A stretch of 64,000 nt of DNA from a virus (IMGVR_UViG_3300025137_000017:62001-126000); one strand, 5' to 3'; shown: positions 50,175-59,440, counted from the first letter of the stretch. The notes: generated from the sequence alone by a model not told the origin. Made by a program: numbers and translations.

Positions 50175-52463
50175 ATGACAAAAGAAATTGGCGTACTCAA
50201 ACGAGATGGCTCGAAAGAAAAATTAGATTTAGAAAAGATGCATAATGTAGTATTTTATGCATGTGAGGGGATAACAGGTGTTAGTGCTAGTGAAGTAGAA
50301 ATTAAAAGTCATTTACAATTTTACGATGGTATTAAATCAACAGACATACAAGAAACATTAATCAAATCCGCCGCTGATTTAATTAGCGAAGAGACTCCTG
50401 GATACCAATGGGTAGCAGGTAGACTAATTAACTATCATCTTCGTAAGAATGTATATGATAGTTTTATACCCTGGCACCTCAAGGATGTTATTACAAAAAA
50501 CATTGAACTTGGTTACTATGATGCAGAGATAACAAACTCATATACAGAAGAAGAACTTAATTTAGCTGATTCATATATTAAGCACGCCAGAGATGAAAAC
50601 ATTGCTTATGTAGGTATGGAACAATTCAGAGGCAAGTATCTTGCACAGAATCGTGTGACTGGTGACATTTATGAAACGCCACAAATTACATACATGATGA
50701 TTTCATTAGTTTTATTTGGTAACTATCCTACAGACGAACGTATGAAGTGGGTTAAAGACTACTATGATGCAGTTAGTAACTTTGATATTAGTTTGCCTAC
50801 ACCAGTTATGGCAGGAGTTCGTACTCCACAAAGGCAGTTTTCTTCCTGTGTTCTAATAGAAACAGATGATAGTTTAGATAGTATTAATGCAACATCAAGT
50901 GCTATTGTTAAGTATGTCTCACAGAAGGCAGGCATTGGTATTGGTGCTGGAAAGATTCGTGCTATTGGTAGTCCGATTAGACGTGGTGATGCAAGTCATA
51001 CTGGTGTTATTCCATTTTATAAATTATTTCAGTCAAGTGTTAAGTCATGTAGCCAAGGTGGTGTACGTGGTGGAGCGGCAACTCTATACTATCCTATTTG
51101 GCATTTAGAAGTAGAAGACTTACTAGTACTAAAGAATAACAAAGGTACAGAAGACAACAGAGTAAGACACATGGATTATGGAGTTCAGTTTAATAAACTT
51201 ATGTATGAAAGATTACTTACAAATAAAGATATAACTTTGTTCTCACCTGGTGATGTGCCAGGACTTAATGATGCATTCTTTAATGATCAAGATGAATTTA
51301 AAAGATTGTATGAAGAAGCAGAAAGTAATACAAAACTCCGCAAGAAAACAATACCAGCTGGTGCTTTATTTGGTATGTTTATGGAAGAACGTAAGAATAC
51401 AGGACGCATTTACTTAATGAATGTAGATCATGCAAATACCCATAGTTCATTTGATGAAACAGTAGCACCTATTCACCAATCTAATCTATGTTGTGAGATT
51501 AATTTACCTACTAAGCCACTAAATCATATTATGGATGAAGAAGGCGAAATTAGCCTCTGTACTCTTAGTGCTATTAATTGGGGCAACATCAAGACTCCAG
51601 CAGACTTTGAAAAACCTGCGGCTCTGGCAGTTCGTGGACTTGATGCATTATTAGATTATCAAAATTATCCAGTATTGGCGGCAGAACTTAGTACAATGAA
51701 AAGACGTCCATTAGGTATTGGTATTATTAACTTTGCATACTGGTTGGCAAAAAATGATACAAGCTATCAGGATCCAAATCTAGAACTAGTAGATGAATGG
51801 TCAGAAGCATGGAGTTATTACTTAATTAAAGCAAGTGCAGACTTGGCAATAGAAAAAGGTAGTATTAGTGGCAACATGGAAACAAAATATGGTATAGGCA
51901 TTACACCTAACCAAACATATAAGAAAGAAGTGGATGAGCTAGTACCTCATGTTGAAAGACAAGACTGGTCGGGTTTACGTGAACAGTTAAAAGCAACAGG
52001 TATTCGTAATAGCACATTAATGGCACTTATGCCTAGTGAAACGTCTGCACAAATTAGTAACAGTACTAATGGCATTGAACCTCCTAGAGCGTTTGTGAGT
52101 GTAAAGCAGAGTAAAGATGGCGTTTTAAAGCAAGTTGTTCCTGGATATCCACGCCTTAAAAATAAATACGATTTGCTATGGGATCAGAAGTCACCTGAAG
52201 GTTACTTAAAGATTATGGCAGTTATGCAAAAATATATTGATCAGGGTATTAGTGTAAACACAAGTTACAACCCTGAACACTATCCAGACGAAAAGATACC
52301 TATGAGTGTACTATTACAACATCTTGTAATGTTCTACAAATATGGTGGTAAGCAACTATACTATTTCAATACCTATGACGGACAGGGCGAGATAGAATTT
52401 AAAGATGAACCGTTAGCACAAGGAATAGAAGATGACGCAGATTGCGAAGCATGTACGATATAG
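50175..52463 (+). CDS. nrdA: ribonucleotide reductase class Ia alpha subunit NrdA
   Basis: 762 residues. ATP-cone at the N terminus (EIGVLKRDGSKEKLDLEKMHN, in parts). Redox cysteines Cys225 and Cys462, active-site NLCCEI with Asn437, Cys439 and Glu441, so numbering equals that of E. coli NrdA. The C terminus ends CEAC, the thiol pair recharged by glutaredoxin. Makes dNDPs for phage DNA synthesis. nrdB and glutaredoxin follow, forming one unit. Confidence 0.96.
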   Translation: MTKEIGVLKRDGSKEKLDLEKMHNVVFYACEGITGVSASEVEIKSHLQFYDGIKSTDIQETLIKSAADLISEETPGYQWVAGRLINYHLRKNVYDSFIPWHLKDVITKNIELGYYDAEITNSYTEEELNLADSYIKHARDENIAYVGMEQFRGKYLAQNRVTGDIYETPQITYMMISLVLFGNYPTDERMKWVKDYYDAVSNFDISLPTPVMAGVRTPQRQFSSCVLIETDDSLDSINATSSAIVKYVSQKAGIGIGAGKIRAIGSPIRRGDASHTGVIPFYKLFQSSVKSCSQGGVRGGAATLYYPIWHLEVEDLLVLKNNKGTEDNRVRHMDYGVQFNKLMYERLLTNKDITLFSPGDVPGLNDAFFNDQDEFKRLYEEAESNTKLRKKTIPAGALFGMFMEERKNTGRIYLMNVDHANTHSSFDETVAPIHQSNLCCEINLPTKPLNHIMDEEGEISLCTLSAINWGNIKTPADFEKPAALAVRGLDALLDYQNYPVLAAELSTMKRRPLGIGIINFAYWLAKNDTSYQDPNLELVDEWSEAWSYYLIKASADLAIEKGSISGNMETKYGIGITPNQTYKKEVDELVPHVERQDWSGLREQLKATGIRNSTLMALMPSETSAQISNSTNGIEPPRAFVSVKQSKDGVLKQVVPGYPRLKNKYDLLWDQKSPEGYLKIMAVMQKYIDQGISVNTSYNPEHYPDEKIPMSVLLQHLVMFYKYGGKQLYYFNTYDGQGEIEFKDEPLAQGIEDDADCEACTI

Positions 52464-52478
52464 AGGACAAGGAATAAG

Positions 52479-53606
52479 ATGACTGTTTTAAACATAGACA
52501 ACAAGAAAAATCACACAGAAGCTAATGCATTTCTAGACGAAGCTCTAGGCATGCAACGTTACGACACAATGAAGTATAAGCAGTTTGATAAACTAACTGA
52601 CAAACAACTAGGTTTCTTTTGGAGACCTGAAGAAGTTGATGTAAGTAAGGATTCCAAAGACTTTAAGGATCTTACTGAACATGAGCAACACATCTTTACA
52701 AGTAATCTAAAAAGACAGATCCTACTTGATAGTGTACAAGGGAGAGCACCAAACGAGGCATTCAGTCCTATTGTTTCTTTGCCTGAACTAGAAAATTGGA
52801 TCATTACTTGGACATTTAGTGAGACAATTCATAGTAGAAGTTACACACATATTATCCGTAATATCTTTAGTGACCCAAGTAAAATCTTTGATGAGCTAAT
52901 GGATTCGCAAGAAATTGTTGATTGTGCTGGAGACATTTCCAAGTACTATGATGGACTAATTGAAACGAGTATGTATTATAGATTACTGGGAGAAGGCAAA
53001 CATAAAGTAAACGGCAAGACTATAAATGTTGACCTATACGATCTAAAGAAGAAGATCTGGTTATGCATGAATAGTGTTAACGTACTAGAAGGTATTCGCT
53101 TCTATGTATCGTTTGCATGTAGTTGGGCGTTTGCTGAACTTAAAAAGATGGAAGGCAATGCTAAGATTATTAAGTTTATTGCCCGCGATGAGAATGTGCA
53201 TCTTGGTTCAACACAATACCTAATAAGTAAAGTACTAACAAAAGAAGATCCAGATTTTGCAAAGATTGCCGTTGAATGTGCTGATGAAGTTCAGCAAATG
53301 TTTGTAGATGCAGTTGAGCAAGAAAAAGATTGGGCGAGCTATCTATTTAAAGATGGATCAATGATTGGGCTTAATGCACAATTATTAAGTAACTATATTG
53401 AATGGATTGCTTGTAAGAGAATGACAGCATTAGGATTAAAATGTCCTTATACAACCACACAAGCAAACCCATTGCCCTGGACACAGAAGTGGATATCAGG
53501 AGCAGAAGTACAAGTTGCACCACAAGAAACAGAAATCTCCAGCTACGTTATTGGAGGTGTGAAACAAGATGTTGATACTGAAACTTTTGCAGGACTAAGT
53601 TTATAA
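52479..53606 (+). CDS. nrdB: ribonucleotide reductase class Ia beta subunit NrdB
   Basis: 375 residues. Iron ligands and radical tyrosine at Asp84, Glu115, His118 and Tyr122 (WTFSETIHSRSYTH), then RDENVHLGSTQYL with the second-iron Glu/His. Positions equal those of E. coli NrdB. Holds the di-iron tyrosyl radical that starts the reaction. AAGGA site 15 bases after nrdA. Confidence 0.96.
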   Translation: MTVLNIDNKKNHTEANAFLDEALGMQRYDTMKYKQFDKLTDKQLGFFWRPEEVDVSKDSKDFKDLTEHEQHIFTSNLKRQILLDSVQGRAPNEAFSPIVSLPELENWIITWTFSETIHSRSYTHIIRNIFSDPSKIFDELMDSQEIVDCAGDISKYYDGLIETSMYYRLLGEGKHKVNGKTINVDLYDLKKKIWLCMNSVNVLEGIRFYVSFACSWAFAELKKMEGNAKIIKFIARDENVHLGSTQYLISKVLTKEDPDFAKIAVECADEVQQMFVDAVEQEKDWASYLFKDGSMIGLNAQLLSNYIEWIACKRMTALGLKCPYTTTQANPLPWTQKWISGAEVQVAPQETEISSYVIGGVKQDVDTETFAGLSL

Positions 53607-53619
53607 ACAGGAGCCGGCA

Positions 53620-53880
53620 ATGTCTCAAAACATTGAAGTTTATAGTAAAGAGAATTGCGCCTATTGTATCAGAGCCAAACGCCTACTTGAAAGTATGCAT
53701 ATACAATATGTGGAAAAGAAGATTGGCGTAGACGTCACAAGAGAGCAACTATTAGAAGTAGCACCACAAGCCAGAACAGTACCACAGATTGTTATTAGTG
53801 GTAAAGTTATTGGTGGCTATAACGACTTAGTTGCATACATGGAAAACAGTAATTTTAACGGAACAGGATACGGATCATAA
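53620..53880 (+). CDS. glutaredoxin
   Basis: 86 residues with CAYC (Cys13, Cys16), TVPQIVI (cis-proline) and GGYNDL, the three glutathione-binding marks. Dithiol type, reduces NrdA using glutathione. AGGAG site; 13 bases after nrdB. Confidence 0.93.
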   Translation: MSQNIEVYSKENCAYCIRAKRLLESMHIQYVEKKIGVDVTREQLLEVAPQARTVPQIVISGKVIGGYNDLVAYMENSNFNGTGYGS

Positions 53881-53881
53881 A

Positions 53882-54178
53882 ATGTTAATAGAAGCACCAT
53901 ATAAGGTTGGCGATATCGTCAGCATCAAACTATCAAGTGGCGAAGAAATGGTAGCCACTCTACAATCAGAAACAGACAGCTTAGTAGAGATTAGAAAGCC
54001 TCTAATGTTAGTAGCAGGAAAAGACACTACAATGGGACTTGCTCCCTTTATGTTTACCGTCGGTCCTGATGCTAAGTACAAAATCAAGCTAAATAATATT
54101 ATATGTATAGTAAAGACGGAAAAGGATGCCGCTAGTACATATACACAGAGTACATCAGGTTTAGCGGTAGTTAATTAA
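53882..54178 (+). CDS. Sm-like (LSm-fold) small protein
   Basis: 98 residues from the ATG at 53882, one base after the glutaredoxin stop; the longer frame from 53831 would overlap it. YKVGDIVSIKLSSGEEMVATLQSETDSLVEIRKPLML, in parts, is the five-strand Sm pattern (Sm1 motif with G-x-E). Marine T4-like phages carry such proteins widely. Could form rings that bind RNA. One-base overlap with the PAAR gene. Confidence 0.7.
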   Translation: MLIEAPYKVGDIVSIKLSSGEEMVATLQSETDSLVEIRKPLMLVAGKDTTMGLAPFMFTVGPDAKYKIKLNNIICIVKTEKDAASTYTQSTSGLAVVN

Positions 54179-54465
54179 TGGCAGCAGTTCATAGAGATAC
54201 AGATAGTAGAAGTTGTGGCGCCAGTACAATTGCGGCTAATCCCAACGTTTTTACTAACAATCTCTTGACTGCTATAGACGGAAATCCCAATAGTCATGGT
54301 GGTGGAGGCTTAGTTGCCGCCAACCCCAATGTTTTTATTGGTAATAAGTTAACAGTAATACAAGGTAACGGTGCTAATCCGGACAGTCTATGTCCTATCC
54401 CTGGCGGGCCACATTGTAGTCCGTCAGCGACAAGTGGCAGTGGCAACGTGTACATAGGAGGTTAA
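54178..54465 (+). CDS. PAAR-type baseplate spike tip protein
   Basis: 95 residues. Three similar units (AANPNVFTNNLLTAIDGNPNSHGGGG, in parts; AANPNVFIGNKLTVIQG; GNVYIGG) with conserved Pro, Asn, Gly and His/Cys that can hold a metal at the point. PAAR proteins cap the central spike (gp5.4 in T4) and pierce the cell surface. Next gene starts 1 base after the stop. Confidence 0.85.
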   Translation: MAAVHRDTDSRSCGASTIAANPNVFTNNLLTAIDGNPNSHGGGGLVAANPNVFIGNKLTVIQGNGANPDSLCPIPGGPHCSPSATSGSGNVYIGG

Positions 54466-54466
54466 C

Positions 54467-56143
54467 ATGGTTGACTTTGTAGGCGGCGTAGCCAATGCTA
54501 ATGAATATTTAAATAGAACAGTTAGCATACCAACAAGTGTAACAGTTAATGACCTAGGTACTGTAACAACTACAACAACAGACGTAACAGTTAGAGAGAT
54601 TATTTGTAGCCTACTAGCTGGTAATGGTATTAAACTTCCAAATCTACAGATTTGTTTAAAGGTAAACTTGGGTAGACTTATACCTGAGATACCGGCGGCT
54701 CTTGCAGACCTAAGAACGGCACTAACACAAGCTGAACAAGAACTAGAAAACTTTATAGCACATACAGACATTGAGAATGTACTTAATCGTATGAACTCCG
54801 CCATTGCTGAGGTGGCGGCTGTTGCCAATATGATTAACTTTTGTGGAACACCGATTGTACCTAGAGCAATACCAAACGTACTAGCAGACGCTTTCGGTAG
54901 TTTTACAGGTGCTGGACATGACCTACTAGATAGTTTAGGCACACTAGCAACTAGTGAAATTGGTGGTTGTATTAGTACAAGCGGTGGATTCAAAGCAGAC
55001 TTATTTACAGGTGGACTACTAAAAGATATTGGTGACAACCTAGCCAATATTGCTAGTCTACCAGCATCAATTACTGATCAATGGACTGCAACTGCAAATA
55101 AATTTAAAACAGATATGAAAGCACTAGTTGAACTAGAAAATAAGTTCGGTAGTGGATCAACAGAGAGCAAAGGCGGTAGTAACTTTGCACCAAATAATCG
55201 TGTTAACACAAATGTAGGTGTTGCAATTGATGTTGAAAATATGAGTATCCAACAAGCACAAAGACTTGGTGCTGGATTAAAAGGATCATATGATCAACTA
55301 AAAGGATATGAAGTAGACGGTCAGGGAAATAATATCTTCCATTATATACTTGAACCTGAAATGATTGCTAAACTAGAGGCTACAATTGATCCAGTTAATG
55401 ATGTAAGCGATCGTATACCAACATATGATTATTGTGGTAAAGTAATTGGATATACAGATGTTCCTAAACAAACTACAACAGCAAAATCAACTGGCGAGGC
55501 GGCTGTTCTACCAACACAGCCTGGACTAGACGGTATATCAACAAGTGGAACTATAGTAAATGCACCACCAAGTTCAACAGTAAATCTAGGAGCACCAACT
55601 AGTAGCAGTGGCGGAGGAGCATCGGCAAGTGGATATGCAACTGATGCCGATTTGGCATCTGCTATTGCAGGAATAACAGTCGTACAAAATGCAGTCGGAA
55701 CGGCAGGACTAACATATAGTGGTACAAGCCCAGGAGTATTAACATATACACCACCTGATCTAACTGGCTTACCTCTAACAAGTAGTTTAGCAAGTGTGGC
55801 CTTTAATGGTGACTATAACAGTTTAATTAATAGACCAAGCACATTATCAAATCAGACACTAAACACAACAGATTCAGTAGTATTTGCTACTGTAACAACT
55901 ACAAATTTCAATACAACAGGTACAGGCACAAGTAACTTTAGTGCTGTCGATATTACAATGAATGCAAGTAATAGAACAAGTGTACTTGGCGGTCCATTTC
56001 GTTTACCCAACTTAACTACTGCACAACGAGGTGCAATCGGATCACCAGTGGGTGGAGATATGATATTTAACTCAACTACAAACAAGGTTAATGTTTATCA
56101 GGGAACTGGCTGGATCAACTTAGATGATGGCTCAGCTGCTTAA
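54467..56143 (+). CDS. virion structural protein
   Basis: 558 residues. N-terminal 330 residues mix helical and beta segments (ALADLRTALTQAEQELENFI; CGKVIGYTDVPKQT); the C-terminal 230 are Ser/Thr/Gly-rich with fibre-like beta repeats and end RGAIGSPVGGDMIFNSTTNKVN with WINLD, a common end of fibre-type proteins. Lies between PAAR and the S8 protease. Probably a baseplate or fibre part. GGAGG ribosome site. One-base overlap with the protease. Confidence 0.75.
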   Translation: MVDFVGGVANANEYLNRTVSIPTSVTVNDLGTVTTTTTDVTVREIICSLLAGNGIKLPNLQICLKVNLGRLIPEIPAALADLRTALTQAEQELENFIAHTDIENVLNRMNSAIAEVAAVANMINFCGTPIVPRAIPNVLADAFGSFTGAGHDLLDSLGTLATSEIGGCISTSGGFKADLFTGGLLKDIGDNLANIASLPASITDQWTATANKFKTDMKALVELENKFGSGSTESKGGSNFAPNNRVNTNVGVAIDVENMSIQQAQRLGAGLKGSYDQLKGYEVDGQGNNIFHYILEPEMIAKLEATIDPVNDVSDRIPTYDYCGKVIGYTDVPKQTTTAKSTGEAAVLPTQPGLDGISTSGTIVNAPPSSTVNLGAPTSSSGGGASASGYATDADLASAIAGITVVQNAVGTAGLTYSGTSPGVLTYTPPDLTGLPLTSSLASVAFNGDYNSLINRPSTLSNQTLNTTDSVVFATVTTTNFNTTGTGTSNFSAVDITMNASNRTSVLGGPFRLPNLTTAQRGAIGSPVGGDMIFNSTTNKVNVYQGTGWINLDDGSAA

Positions 56144-57651
56144 TGGAAGAGTATCTAGTAACTCTTAAAAAAGGTGTTGACTTTGATGCATTTTGGCAAG
56201 ACATGGAAACACCCGGTGGATTATATATCCCAGATAGAAGTGTTGATGTATCCAATAGAAAACCAGCAAGTACTCGTACAACCGGCTATCAATTAACAGC
56301 CGAAGAGGCTTTGACCCTAGAAAACGATCCAAGAGTATTAGCAGTACAGACTAACGTTCCTATAGATGCTAAAGGTATAGATGCTATACAGAGTGGTGTC
56401 TTTAGTAGAGCAAGTAGCAAAAACGGTGCTTATGTTAATTGGGGTTTACGTTGTTCAAATGTTAGTATTATAGAATCATCACCAGGAAGCCAATTTAGTC
56501 ATACATTAGATGGAACAGGTGTTGACATTGTTATACAAGACAATGGTGTGATGACTGGACATCCTGAGTGGGAAGATGCCAACGGTGTTACACGATTAAA
56601 AGAGATAGATTGGTATGCAGTTACTGGTGTTAGTGGATCAATGAATGCGGCTCACTATGGCGATGTAGGACCTCATGGTACACATGTAGCTGGAACCGCC
56701 GCAGGCAAAACATATGGTTGGGCCAAGAATGCAAATATATATTCAATGCGATTTGACTCAGGTGGTGGTATTGATGATACTGATGTATTTGATTTAATTA
56801 GAATATGGCATAATCAGAAACCAATTACAGCAACAGGATTTAAACGGCCTACTATTGTTAATGCTAGTTGGGGTTATAGATGGTATTATCCAGGCACACA
56901 CCCTAGTCAAACTGGTACAATAACAGAACTAAATTATAGAGGAGCCAACGTGGGAACCTCAAGGGCAATACAGTATGGTAACACCAACACCAAACATAAC
57001 ATGTCAGGCGTGACGGCTATAGATGCGGCTTGTGAAGACATGACAGATGCTGGCGTTATATTAGTTAAGGCGGCGGGTAACTATTATCATAAAACAGATA
57101 TACTTGGCGGAAACGATTACGATAACTATTATAAGTGTAGTACTACCTGGGCTAGTACTGTATCAGTCGGCTCCCCAATTTACTATCATAGACCCGGTAC
57201 ACCACATAGCGATGATACAATAGTAGTGGCAAATGTAAGTAATGTACAGAGTGGTAGTTTTGAGAATTTATCCAATTCAAGTGAAAAAGGTCCACGAATA
57301 GATATTAGTGCTCCTGGAAGCCAAATAACAAGTGCAACAAATACTACTGGATATGGTGTAGTATATGATAATGACTATCCTCCAGACAGTAATTATAATA
57401 TTTCTAGAATAAGTGGAACTAGTATGGCAAGTCCACAAGTTACAGGCGTTCTAGCATGTTTTCTACAGATTAATCCAGGTGCAACTGCACAACAATGTAA
57501 AGCCTTTCTAACTGCCAACAGTAAAGCATTTATGAATATGGGCACCGGTACTGGTAATGATTATGGCAATAATCAAAGTCAACAGGGTGGTCCTAATAGA
57601 TTTCTACACCAACCGTTCAACGGTTCACAAGTTCTTACCCTAACTGGATAA
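56143..57651 (+). CDS. subtilisin-like (S8) serine protease
   Basis: 502 residues. An N-terminal segment (EEYLVTLKKGVDFDAFWQDME; AEEALTLENDPRVLAVQ) resembles an I9-type propeptide. Catalytic Asp133 (IQDNG), His178 (PHGTH), oxyanion Asn313 (AAGN) and Ser427 (GTSMASP) are all present, so it should be active. No signal peptide. Its position after PAAR and a structural protein suggests a virion-bound protease that processes tail parts or cuts host surface proteins. Confidence 0.9.
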   Translation: MEEYLVTLKKGVDFDAFWQDMETPGGLYIPDRSVDVSNRKPASTRTTGYQLTAEEALTLENDPRVLAVQTNVPIDAKGIDAIQSGVFSRASSKNGAYVNWGLRCSNVSIIESSPGSQFSHTLDGTGVDIVIQDNGVMTGHPEWEDANGVTRLKEIDWYAVTGVSGSMNAAHYGDVGPHGTHVAGTAAGKTYGWAKNANIYSMRFDSGGGIDDTDVFDLIRIWHNQKPITATGFKRPTIVNASWGYRWYYPGTHPSQTGTITELNYRGANVGTSRAIQYGNTNTKHNMSGVTAIDAACEDMTDAGVILVKAAGNYYHKTDILGGNDYDNYYKCSTTWASTVSVGSPIYYHRPGTPHSDDTIVVANVSNVQSGSFENLSNSSEKGPRIDISAPGSQITSATNTTGYGVVYDNDYPPDSNYNISRISGTSMASPQVTGVLACFLQINPGATAQQCKAFLTANSKAFMNMGTGTGNDYGNNQSQQGGPNRFLHQPFNGSQVLTLTG

Positions 57652-57687
57652 AAAGTAAGATTAATTCAGAAAAGTAATACATTTAGG

Positions 57688-57715
57688 TTGACAATAGTGT
57701 ATATTGTGTTATTAT
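57688..57715 (+). promoter_or_regulatory. sigma70-type early promoter with inverted repeat in spacer
   Basis: TTGACA (57688-57693), 16-base spacer, TATTAT (57710-57715). ACAATA/TATTGT (57691-57707) spans the spacer. The 118-base gap before the next gene otherwise shows no feature. Confidence 0.72.
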
Positions 57716-57769
57716 AAGTATATTAATAGAACGTAACCAATAACGGTATAAGAGGTTAAAATAAATAAA

Positions 57770-58057
57770 ATGAGAGCTCAAATCTATCCAGATGGAGTGA
57801 AGCGTATTAATGCAAAAATTGAGATTCCAATGACACACATTGATGTCGCTGAATATGTATTAAGTGCTATAGTCACTGAAAATGTAAATTTAGATCAAGT
57901 ACAACGGTTAAACAAACGAGAGTTACTCCGTGTTGCCAAAGATGAGATCTATACCCAGGGTGTCGATGCACCCAAGCAACAACTTAAAGGTGTTGATAAC
58001 GAAACGAATATTATTGTTCGCAATTATGTAAAGAATATGTTTCCAGAGTTAGTCTAA
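57770..58057 (+). CDS. small conserved hypothetical protein
   Basis: 95 residues, alpha/beta. RAQIYPDGVKRINAKIEIPMTHIDVAEYVL, in parts, then a basic helical segment (LNKRELLRVAKDEIY). Under early control; the following gene begins at the next base. A small regulator is possible; no family recognised. Confidence 0.6.
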   Translation: MRAQIYPDGVKRINAKIEIPMTHIDVAEYVLSAIVTENVNLDQVQRLNKRELLRVAKDEIYTQGVDAPKQQLKGVDNETNIIVRNYVKNMFPELV

Positions 58058-58261
58058 ATGGCCACTGATAAATATGACACAAATTTTGGCGAAGTTATAT
58101 GGACAGGTATTACATGGACTCCTGAAAAAGGATACGCCTTACCTGTAGAAGATCAACAATTAGAACTGTTCATTGAACCAAATAAACTTGGTATAGATGT
58201 GCAGAAAAAGGTTGACAAACTGTATAAAGATGCTACTATTAATATAGTTGTTGAAGAATAG
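58058..58261 (+). CDS. small hypothetical protein
   Basis: 67 residues with WTGITWTPEKGYALPVEDQ and an acidic end. Sits directly between its two neighbours, with no intergenic space upstream. No domain seen. Confidence 0.55.
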   Translation: MATDKYDTNFGEVIWTGITWTPEKGYALPVEDQQLELFIEPNKLGIDVQKKVDKLYKDATINIVVEE

Positions 58262-58270
58262 GAGAATAAA

Positions 58271-58810
58271 ATGTTAAATAAATTTAAAAAAATATCTCTA
58301 GGTATTGCTATAAGTACTGGCTTAATGGTATCAGGCTGTGCAACTAGTATGGCAGGTCCTGCCACCTACAATCAAAATGCTACAGTAATTGGTGCAACCC
58401 CCAAGTACTCAACATCAACACAAAGAATTCCATTTCAAGCATGTACAATGGTAGATGTTCCAATTTACCAACAGTCGCAACAAAATAATAACTCAGCAGG
58501 TAATACTCTAATGGGTGCTATTATAGGTGGTGCTATTGGTAACCAAATAGGCAACTCCAAGGGCAATGGCGCCGTGGGTGCAGTAATTGGTGGACTGGTT
58601 GGTAATTCGCATGGTAAGTCTACAACAAACACAATTGTTGGATATAGACAACAGAACCAATGTACAACAACATATACTAATGAAACTGTTGAAAAGTTTA
58701 TTGGTACATATGTCACTGTAGAATATAACGGCATGAAGATGTCTTATACTACACAACGACAAGTTAATGTTGGTGATACTGTAAGAATTAGAGTTTCACT
58801 TAATAACTAA
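58271..58810 (+). CDS. outer-membrane lipoprotein with glycine zipper
   Basis: 179 residues. A lipoprotein signal (KKISLGIAISTGLMVSGC) gives Cys23 as the lipid site. After an Asn-rich linker, residues about 80-115 form a glycine zipper (GAIIGGAIGNQIGNSKGNGAVGAVIGG, in parts), as in the Rick_17kDa_Anti / SlyB-type host lipoproteins. The C terminus is a small beta domain. Unusual for a phage: probably acquired from a host and possibly used to alter the cell envelope or exclude other phages. AGGAG site. Confidence 0.85.
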   Translation: MLNKFKKISLGIAISTGLMVSGCATSMAGPATYNQNATVIGATPKYSTSTQRIPFQACTMVDVPIYQQSQQNNNSAGNTLMGAIIGGAIGNQIGNSKGNGAVGAVIGGLVGNSHGKSTTNTIVGYRQQNQCTTTYTNETVEKFIGTYVTVEYNGMKMSYTTQRQVNVGDTVRIRVSLNN

Positions 58811-58816
58811 TTAACT

Positions 58817-58892
58817 GCCGCAATAGCTCAGTTGGTAGAGCAATGGTTTTGTAAACCATAGGTCCCGAGTTCGAATCTTGGTTGCGGCACCA
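58817..58892 (+). tRNA. tRNA-Thr (anticodon TGT)
   Basis: Acceptor GCCGCAA / TTGCGGC, anticodon stem ATGGT/ACCAT with loop TTTGTAA (TGT), T-arm with TTCGAAT, discriminator A and encoded CCA. Reads ACA and ACG, common in this AT-rich genome. Confidence 0.95.
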
Positions 58893-58911
58893 TTTTATAG
58901 GGAGATAAAAG

Positions 58912-59124
58912 ATGGCTAAAGTAGGAGAACTAATAACACAAGCGGCTCGCAAACAAGCAGAAGGTGAGATTGCAGTACACCTAGCTAACATTGAAGTATA
59001 CAGGACAATGCCAGCTGGTATTGGCGAACATTCAGATGTTACAGAAGCCGTGATTGCAGAGTTAAACAAACTTGCAGAAGCAGATGATAGACTATCTATG
59101 CTTAACAAATACTTTAGCGAATAG
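58912..59124 (+). CDS. small conserved hypothetical protein
   Basis: 70 residues, helical. VGELITQAARKQAEGEIAVHLANIEVYR, in parts, and EHSDVTEAVIAEL; no membrane segment. Good AGGGAG site. Lies between tRNA genes. Similar short proteins accompany tRNA clusters in marine T4-like genomes as I recall. An inverted repeat (ATAGGC/GCCTAT, 59147-59167) follows it. Confidence 0.65.
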   Translation: MAKVGELITQAARKQAEGEIAVHLANIEVYRTMPAGIGEHSDVTEAVIAELNKLAEADDRLSMLNKYFSE

Positions 59125-59180
59125 GGTAGTTACTTAATAAACTCACATAGGCCAACGGTTAGCCTATTAGGACAAAGTAT

Positions 59181-59265
59181 GCGCCTATGGTGGAATTGGT
59201 AGACACGCAGGTTTTAGGTACCTGTGCTTTACGGCGTGGGGGTTCAAGTCCCTCTAGGCGCACCA
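59181..59265 (+). tRNA. tRNA-Leu (anticodon TAG)
   Basis: Acceptor GCGCCTA / TAGGCGC, anticodon stem CAGGT/ACCTG with loop TTTAGGT (TAG), long variable arm as in leucine tRNAs, T-loop TTCAAGT, discriminator A and encoded CCA. Reads CUA and other CUN codons. Confidence 0.95.
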
Positions 59266-59300
59266 TACCAAAACTTGTAGATGAGATATTATATCACTGT

Positions 59301-59429
59301 ATGCAAGTAGGACAAAACGACTTGGTGGAACAAAATAAACGGACAACGCGGCCACCTGAAAGAATCCGCAACGATAGGAAATACTTATACAAAACAAATA
59401 TTAAAGTAGCCCTGGCAGTTAAATGCTAG
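59301..59429 (+). CDS. possible small protein
   Basis: 42-residue open frame starting MQVGQNDLVEQNKRTTRPPE, strongly basic. No clear ribosome site, and the frame overlaps a hairpin at its end. It is the only coding candidate in the gap between tRNA-Leu and the next gene. Weak call. Confidence 0.25.
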   Translation: MQVGQNDLVEQNKRTTRPPERIRNDRKYLYKTNIKVALAVKC

Positions 59430-59440
59430 GGTTACATTTT
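59408..59440 (+). terminator. possible hairpin terminator
   Basis: Stem AGCCCTGGCA / TGCTAGGGTT (10 pairs, two of them G-T) with loop GTTAAA, followed by ACATTTTC. Reasonable stem, weak T-run. May also help process the tRNA transcript. Confidence 0.5.

Noticed and set aside
59187-59429. 80-residue frame starting inside tRNA-Leu
   Set aside because: Its first 26 codons are tRNA sequence; only the part from 59301 was kept, as a weak candidate.
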